Shown piece by piece: positions 13,793-18,365 of a DNA stretch of 18,365 nucleotides. Each line of letters opens with the position of its first letter. Positions within the stretch are counted from its first letter, which is position 1. The notes under the pieces are model-generated. The model had not been told where the DNA came from and made no database searches. It saw only the letters and a list, made by a program, of their open reading frames with translations. The DNA is from Sphingomonas sp. CCH9-E2. GTDB lineage: Bacteria > Pseudomonadota > Alphaproteobacteria > Sphingomonadales > Sphingomonadaceae. The position numbers and the translations under genes were made by a program. The DNA lies in NCBI RefSeq assembly GCF_001557215.1, contig NZ_LSJM01000390.1, positions 1-18,365 of the forward strand, written 5' to 3'.

Positions 13793-16146
13793 AGTGCTTT
13801 CCGGTTGAGGCGCAGCGCGTTGGTGACCACGCTCACCGAAGAGAGCGCCATCGCCGCCGCCGCGATAATGGGCGAGAGCAGAATACCGAACAGCGGATAG
13901 AGCGCACCCGCCGCTACGGGCACGCCCGCGACATTGTAGATGAAGGCGAAGACGAGATTCTGGCGGATGTTCGACATGGTCGCTTGGCTGAGCCGCCGCG
14001 CCCGGACGATGCCAGTCAGGTCGCCCTTGAGCAGCGTGACGCCAGCGCTCTCGATCGCGACGTCGGTGCCGGAACCCATGGCGATGCCGACGTCGGCGGC
14101 GGCCAACGCGGGGGCGTCGTTGACACCGTCGCCGGCCATGGCGACGACCCGCCCCTCGCGCTTGAACCTGGCGACCACGGCGCTCTTCTGATCGGGCAGC
14201 ACCTCGGCTTCGACCTCGTCGATGCCCAGGCGTCGGGCGACCGCTTCCGCGGTCGTGCGGTTGTCGCCGGTCAGCATGACCACGCGAATGCCCTCCGCCT
14301 TGAGCGCGGCGAGCGCTTCTGGTGTCGTGGCCTTCACCGGATCGGCGATCGCGAAGGCGCCGCCGACTGTGCCGTCGACCCCGATGAAGATCGCGGTGGC
14401 GCCATCCCGGCGCAGCGCGTCGGCCTGGCTGGCGAGCGCATCGGTCGCAACCCCTTCGTCGGCAAGGAACTGCGCATTGCCGAGGACGATGCGCCGCCCT
14501 TCGACCGTGCCGAGCGCGCCGCGCCCGGTCGGCGAGTCGAAGTCGATGACGTCGCTCGTGACGATGCCGCGATCCTTCGCGGCCTCGACGATTGCCAACG
14601 CGAGCGGATGCTCGGAGGCCCGCTCGACCGAGGCGGCAAGCCGCAGCAGTTCGGCTTCGTCGAAGCCGGGCGCCGGCACGATCTGGGTGACGGCAGGCCG
14701 GCCTTCGGTCAGCGTGCCGGTCTTGTCGACGACGAGCGTGTCGACTTTTTCCATATGCTCGAGCGCTTCGGCATTCTTGATGAGGACGCCGAGCCCGGCG
14801 CCGCGGCCAACCCCGACCATGATCGACATCGGCGTGGCGAGACCCAGTGCGCAGGGACAGGCGATGATCAGCACGGCGACCGCCGCAACCAGCCCGTAGG
14901 CGAAGCGCGGCTCGGGGCCCCAGATGCCCCAGGCGATGAACGCGACCACCGCGACCGCGATGACCACGGGCACGAACCAGCCCGACACCTGATCGGCCAT
15001 GCGCTGGATCGGCGCGCGCGAGCGCTGCGCCTCGGCGACCATCTGGACGATGCGCGCCAGCATGGTGTCCCGGCCAACCTTGTCGGCGACGATAACGAGC
15101 GCGCCGGTCTGGTTGAGCGTGCCGCCGATCACCGTGTCGGCCTTGGCCTTGGTGACGGGCATGGACTCACCGGTGACCATCGACTCGTCGAGCGAGGAAC
15201 GGCCGTCCTCGACCACGCCATCGACCGGCACCTTCTCGCCGGGACGCACACGCAGGCGGTCGCCGACCGCAACGAGATCGAGGCTGATTTCCTCTTCACT
15301 GCCATCGGAGCCGATCCGGCGCGCGGTCTTTGGCGCAAGGTTAAGCAGCGCCTTGATCGCGCCCGAGGTCCGCTCGCGCGCGCGCAGTTCGAGCATCTGG
15401 CCGAGCAGCACGAGGACAGTGATCACCGCGGCCGCCTCGAAATAGACGGCAACCATGCCGTCCTCTCCGCGGAAGGCGGGCGGGAACAGCTGGGGCGCGA
15501 GCGTCGCGACGACGCTGTAGATCCAGGCGACCCCGGTCCCCATCGCGATCAGGGTGAACATGTTGAGGTTGCGGGTCTTGAGCGAGGCCCAGCCACGCTC
15601 GAAGAAGGGCCAGCCCGCCCAGAGCACGACGGGTGTCGCCAGCACGAACTGGATCCATACCGAGATCGACATCGGCACGAGGCGATGGATCGCGGGAAAG
15701 AGATGCGCGCCCATCTCGAGGATCAGCACCGGGAGGGCCAGCATCAGGCCGACCCGGAAGCGCCGTGTGAAATCGACCAGCTCATGGCTGGGGCCGCTGT
15801 CGGCAGTCACGGTCGCGGGCTCGAGCGCCATGCCGCAGATCGGACAGGATCCGGGATGGTCCTGCCGGATCTCTGGATGCATCGGGCAGGTCCAGATCGT
15901 GCCTTCGGGCGCCGCGACCGGCGGCGCTGGCGGGCCGAGATAGCGCTCGGGATCGGCGATGAATTTGGTCCGGCAGCCCGCGCTACAGAAATGATAGCGT
16001 TCACCGCCATGCTCGGCTTGATGCGCCGTGGTCGCCGGGTCGACGGTCATGCCGCAGACCGGGTCCTTGACGCCGGTCGCCGCTTTCGCGGCGCTGTGGC
16101 CGCCGCAGCAACCGCCGCCATGCGCCGCTCCATGTGTCTCGTTCAT
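13789..16146 (-). CDS. copA: Copper-exporting P1B-type ATPase
   Basis: This is a 785-residue inner-membrane pump. It has a Cys/His-rich start (HGGGCCGGH), a YHS domain (26-71, KDPVCGMTV), a heavy-metal-binding segment (TCPMHPEI and [10 protein letters not shown], 86-110), eight expected helices, an actuator TGES (325-328), the metal-site motif CPC (430-432, [13 protein letters not shown]), phosphorylation site D474 in DKTGTLT, SEHPL, and [10 protein letters not shown] (672-681). [15 protein letters not shown] near the end is typical of Cu(I) pumps. It exports Cu(I) from the cytoplasm. The ATG at 16146 has AAGGAG 8 bases upstream, whereas the longer frame to 16254 would overlap its own promoter. 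It is followed by cueR. Silver export is an alternative or added role. Confidence 0.95.
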   Translation of the reverse strand: MNETHGAAHGGGCCGGHSAAKAATGVKDPVCGMTVDPATTAHQAEHGGERYHFCSAGCRTKFIADPERYLGPPAPPVAAPEGTIWTCPMHPEIRQDHPGSCPICGMALEPATVTADSGPSHELVDFTRRFRVGLMLALPVLILEMGAHLFPAIHRLVPMSISVWIQFVLATPVVLWAGWPFFERGWASLKTRNLNMFTLIAMGTGVAWIYSVVATLAPQLFPPAFRGEDGMVAVYFEAAAVITVLVLLGQMLELRARERTSGAIKALLNLAPKTARRIGSDGSEEEISLDLVAVGDRLRVRPGEKVPVDGVVEDGRSSLDESMVTGESMPVTKAKADTVIGGTLNQTGALVIVADKVGRDTMLARIVQMVAEAQRSRAPIQRMADQVSGWFVPVVIAVAVVAFIAWGIWGPEPRFAYGLVAAVAVLIIACPCALGLATPMSIMVGVGRGAGLGVLIKNAEALEHMEKVDTLVVDKTGTLTEGRPAVTQIVPAPGFDEAELLRLAASVERASEHPLALAIVEAAKDRGIVTSDVIDFDSPTGRGALGTVEGRRIVLGNAQFLADEGVATDALASQADALRRDGATAIFIGVDGTVGGAFAIADPVKATTPEALAALKAEGIRVVMLTGDNRTTAEAVARRLGIDEVEAEVLPDQKSAVVARFKREGRVVAMAGDGVNDAPALAAADVGIAMGSGTDVAIESAGVTLLKGDLTGIVRARRLSQATMSNIRQNLVFAFIYNVAGVPVAAGALYPLFGILLSPIIAAAAMALSSVSVVTNALRLNRKAL

Positions 16147-16171
16147 CGCCTTGCTCCTTTCGACGCCTGAC

Positions 16172-16202
16172 GATCTAGGATCTGACACCGTGTCAGGGTC
16201 AA
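16172..16202 (-). promoter_or_regulatory. MerR/CueR-type promoter of copA-cueR
   Basis: On the minus strand, TTGACC (16202-16197), a 19-bp spacer and TAGATC (16177-16172). The spacer contains the dyad CTGACAC-G-GTGTCAG. A 19-bp spacer with a centred dyad is the hallmark of MerR-family control. The copA ATG lies 25 bp downstream. CueR from the same operon is the expected activator. Confidence 0.8.
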
Positions 16203-16253
16203 TACGTAATCGCCTAAGCGGACAAATCGGCGGGCCCGTTCGCCTGGCCGCCA

Positions 16254-16928
16254 TCAGCCAAGGTCATTGGCAACCGTAAGGCCGTGGTCCTGCGCCGGTC
16301 GATGCGCCGTAAACAAGTCGATCGCGCCGGTGATGGTCAAAAGCCGAAACGTCTCGGCCACATGCCTGAAGCCGGCCGCCGCGATCAGGCCGGGGAGCAC
16401 GCCGTCGGCATTGGGCCGGGTATCATCGATGCCATCGAGCCGCTGCACGGTCAGGCGGAAGGCAAGCCGCATGAAACCCTGCTGGCGGCCATAATCGGCG
16501 ATCACCAGGCGCCCACCCGGGCGCAGCATGGCGAACATGGCGCGCAGGGTTGCCGCCTTCTCCCTGACCGGCATCTGATGCAGCACGAGACTCGACACGA
16601 CAGCGTCGGCGGTACCCGGGGCCACGTCCCTGGCAAATCCCTGACGCCAGTCGATATCGGCCCGCCGCACAGCGGCCTTGTGCCGCGCGATGTCGAGCGC
16701 CTCGGCATCGGGATCGAGACCGATCACCTGCGTCCTGGGCTCGGCTTGCTTGAGCATCAGCGCGAAGCTGCCGGTGCCACAGCCGACGTCGACGACCGTC
16801 TCACCGGCTTTGGGCGCCAGGGCGGCGAGCATGGCGGCACGCCACCGCTTCTCCCGCGTCCACAGGCGGATCGCGCGATCATAGTCTTTCGTCGATCCGG
16901 TCCCGAGCGGCGGGGTGTAGGATTGCAT
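16254..16928 (-). CDS. Class I SAM-dependent methyltransferase
   Basis: This 224-residue soluble protein has the Rossmann motif [15 protein letters not shown] (45-59), an acidic ribose-binding residue D72 ([12 protein letters not shown]), a [13 protein letters not shown] segment and [13 protein letters not shown]. These define a class I methyltransferase of the UbiE/Methyltransf_11 type. The substrate is unknown. The ATG at 16928 has GGGAGAAG upstream. It lies 36 bp after the copD stop and is probably in the copC-copD transcript. The gene ends just before the copA promoter. A metalloid or lipid substrate is possible, but no cysteine pattern of arsenite methyltransferase (ArsM) is visible. Confidence 0.85.
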   Translation of the reverse strand: MQSYTPPLGTGSTKDYDRAIRLWTREKRWRAAMLAALAPKAGETVVDVGCGTGSFALMLKQAEPRTQVIGLDPDAEALDIARHKAAVRRADIDWRQGFARDVAPGTADAVVSSLVLHQMPVREKAATLRAMFAMLRPGGRLVIADYGRQQGFMRLAFRLTVQRLDGIDDTRPNADGVLPGLIAAAGFRHVAETFRLLTITGAIDLFTAHRPAQDHGLTVANDLG

Positions 16929-16964
16929 TGGCTTCTCCCAACGCGAGGCGTCCGAAACGATAAG

Positions 16965-17909
16965 CTACATCGACATGGGCGGCGATAGTGTCCCCAGCCA
17001 GGCGACGAGCCCGAGAATGACGATCGCAAGACCGCCTTCGACGACGAGGCTCGCGCGCAGCAGCGCCTGCGCCCGTGGCGCGTCCTCTTCCTCGATCGCC
17101 TGCGCAAGTGCCGGGGTCAGGCGATAACGGTTGAGCGCGGCCAGGCCCAGCATGCCGGCGAACAGCAGCAGCTTGGCGATGAGCAGCAGGCCGTAGGTCG
17201 ACTGCCCGAGCGAGGCGATGTTGCCCGGACCGACGAGGAACCAGCCGTTCACCGTCCCGGTCAGGATCAGCAGGGCGACGATGATCGTGCCGACGAGGGA
17301 GAAGCCCCGCAACGCTTCCTCGGCGAGCGTGACCCGGTCCATGTCTTGAGCGGCGAGATCGTCGGTTGCGAGCCTGGGAAGTACCAGCGCGAGGAATGCG
17401 GCAAGCGCGCCGACCCAGGCGCCGGCGGCGAGCAGATGGATGAGATCGGCCCCCAGTTGCAGCCAGCCCGCCTCGCCTTCGCCAGCCGCGCCATGCCCAC
17501 TCCAGGCGAGGGTCGCGAGTGCGACCGCGCCTGCCAGAGTGGAGGCGATGAAGGCAGGACGGGATTGCCGGCGATAGAAGGGGATGGAGAGCAGAAGAAC
17601 GAGGAGCGCGACGAGGCGCGCCTTCAGCGCCGTTCCCATGGACGTGCCGTTGAACAGCTCTGCGACCATGGAAAGATCAGGCTGGGTGAGCGGCAGCCCG
17701 GTCATGGCCGCTGCCTGCAACGCGAACCCCAGCGCCGACAGCAGGAGGGCGAGACAGGCGAGACCGGCCACCATTGCTACCATCGGCAGATGCCGCTGTA
17801 CCATCCGGCCGCCGCCGGGCGCATAGAGCGCGAACAGCGGCAGGCCGAACAACAGGCCGAGATCGACGTAGAGCGCCCAGCGGACGGCGACGAGTGCCAC
17901 GTCGTTCAT
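16965..17909 (-). CDS. copD: Copper resistance membrane protein CopD
   Basis: This is a 314-residue inner-membrane protein with about eight hydrophobic segments, starting VALVAVRWALYVDLGLLFGL. Family marks include LAWSGHGAAGEG (133-144), DLIHLLAAGAWVGALAAF, a GTVNGWFLVG segment and STYGLLLIAKLLLF. CopD works with CopC in copper uptake or homeostasis across the inner membrane. The ATG at 17909 lies four bases after the copC stop and has no clear ribosome binding site of its own, so translation is probably coupled to copC. The gene is full length for the short CopD type. Confidence 0.92.
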   Translation of the reverse strand: MNDVALVAVRWALYVDLGLLFGLPLFALYAPGGGRMVQRHLPMVAMVAGLACLALLLSALGFALQAAAMTGLPLTQPDLSMVAELFNGTSMGTALKARLVALLVLLLSIPFYRRQSRPAFIASTLAGAVALATLAWSGHGAAGEGEAGWLQLGADLIHLLAAGAWVGALAAFLALVLPRLATDDLAAQDMDRVTLAEEALRGFSLVGTIIVALLILTGTVNGWFLVGPGNIASLGQSTYGLLLIAKLLLFAGMLGLAALNRYRLTPALAQAIEEEDAPRAQALLRASLVVEGGLAIVILGLVAWLGTLSPPMSM

Positions 17910-17913
17910 GGCG

Positions 17914-18291
17914 TCACTTGACGGTAAAGGCGAGATTGCCCTGGATGCGGTGCGTGTCGGTCGAGACGACGTGCCAGGCGACCTGATAGCTGCCCGCCAT
18001 GAGCGGCTTGGCGAGCGTCAGCACGAGCGTCTTGTCGCCTTCGACGGACGTCTTGAAGCCGGTTACCGCCATGCGGTGGTTGGGCATGCCGGGCATGCCG
18101 GTCATCACGATCTCGGCGCCCGACAGCTTCGGCATCAGACCTTCACTGAAGGTGAGCGTTATACGCGACGGCGCCGGGACGCTGGCGTTGGCGGCGGGCG
18201 TCGAGGACACGAGCTTGGGATGGGCGTAGGCCGGAGCCGAAACACTCAGGCCGACGGCGGCGATGGCTGCGAGCGGCGAAAAGAAGCGCAT
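17914..18291 (-). CDS. copC: Periplasmic copper-binding protein CopC
   Basis: This 125-residue protein has a signal peptide (1-23, ending SAPAYA) and a mature N-terminus HPKL. H24 at the mature end, with D112 and H114 in the STDTHR motif, forms the Cu(II) site of CopC. A methionine-rich MTGMPGMPNHRM loop (63-74) resembles the Cu(I) site of classical CopC. It binds copper in the periplasm and pairs with CopD. The ATG at 18291 has AGGAGA upstream. It leads the copC-copD-methyltransferase operon. The length is normal for the family. Confidence 0.95.
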   Translation of the reverse strand: MRFFSPLAAIAAVGLSVSAPAYAHPKLVSSTPAANASVPAPSRITLTFSEGLMPKLSGAEIVMTGMPGMPNHRMAVTGFKTSVEGDKTLVLTLAKPLMAGSYQVAWHVVSTDTHRIQGNLAFTVK

Positions 18292-18365
18292 TTGGACATT
18301 CTCCTGTCAGTGACATGAGAGAATACGCAGCTGCAGCCTGCACCCCTCTCAAATTTCTTTTCTGT
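18292..18365 (-). promoter_or_regulatory. copC leader, partial
   Basis: This is a short upstream region with the ribosome binding site (AGGAGA). A possible -10 is TATTCT at 18334-18329. TTGAGA lies about 21 bp further up, too far for a normal promoter. No CopR box was recognised. The region is cut by the window end. Confidence 0.35.

Noticed and set aside
13771..16170. A 799-codon plus-strand open frame opposite copA
   Set aside because: It is an antisense shadow of a GC-rich gene. Its translation is a low-complexity mix rich in Arg, His, Asp and Gly with no domain, while the minus strand encodes a complete, motif-perfect copper ATPase.

Overview
The window is GC-rich, with tightly packed, overlapping genes and copper genes of alphaproteobacterial type. 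The remnants at the left end (SprT-like, DUF1612-like, DUF1173-like) resemble genes I associate with sphingomonad plasmids and islands. My inference is a sphingomonad plasmid or integrated genomic island. This rests on recognising protein families, not on a search.

Left part (1-5000) is a recombination scar field. An N-terminal SprT-like fragment runs straight into the C-terminal end of a Tn3-family transposase, which finishes at its terminal inverted repeat (681-719). That repeat interrupts a decayed AlbA_2/Schlafen-type gene on the minus strand. The AlbA_2 remnant appears to have been the last gene of a minus-strand operon reading from 3831: a tandem winged-helix protein, a TIR-domain protein carrying the same module at its C-terminus, a tyrosine recombinase, then the AlbA_2 gene. 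The first three are intact and overlap by 4-8 bp. A perfect palindrome lies upstream. Beyond it are an N-terminal DUF1612-like fragment and a C-terminal DUF1173-like fragment. The TIR operon is the best candidate for an undescribed system.

Middle left (5000-8030) is on the minus strand. It holds a copper-locus-type pair (DUF2933 protein and isoprenylcysteine-methyltransferase-like membrane protein), a small conserved hypothetical gene, a frameshifted cytochrome c, a PepSY membrane protein whose only plausible start is CTG, and a two-helix membrane protein.

Middle (8281-12169) is a plus-strand operon of three overlapping genes: a beta-CASP metallo-beta-lactamase RNA hydrolase, a thymidine-phosphorylase-family protein with archaeal AMP-phosphorylase-type motifs, and a PRPP-synthetase homologue. 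Together they suggest salvage from RNA or NMPs through ribose 1,5-bisphosphate to PRPP. A decayed small gene and an orphan FixJ-type response regulator follow.

Right part (13394-18365) is a minus-strand copper resistance locus: copC, copD, a SAM methyltransferase, then copA and cueR from their own MerR-type promoter. CopC and CopD handle periplasmic and inner-membrane copper, CopA exports Cu(I), and CueR senses Cu(I). No tRNA, rRNA or CRISPR array was seen. No intergenic gap exceeds about 260 bp once remnants are counted.
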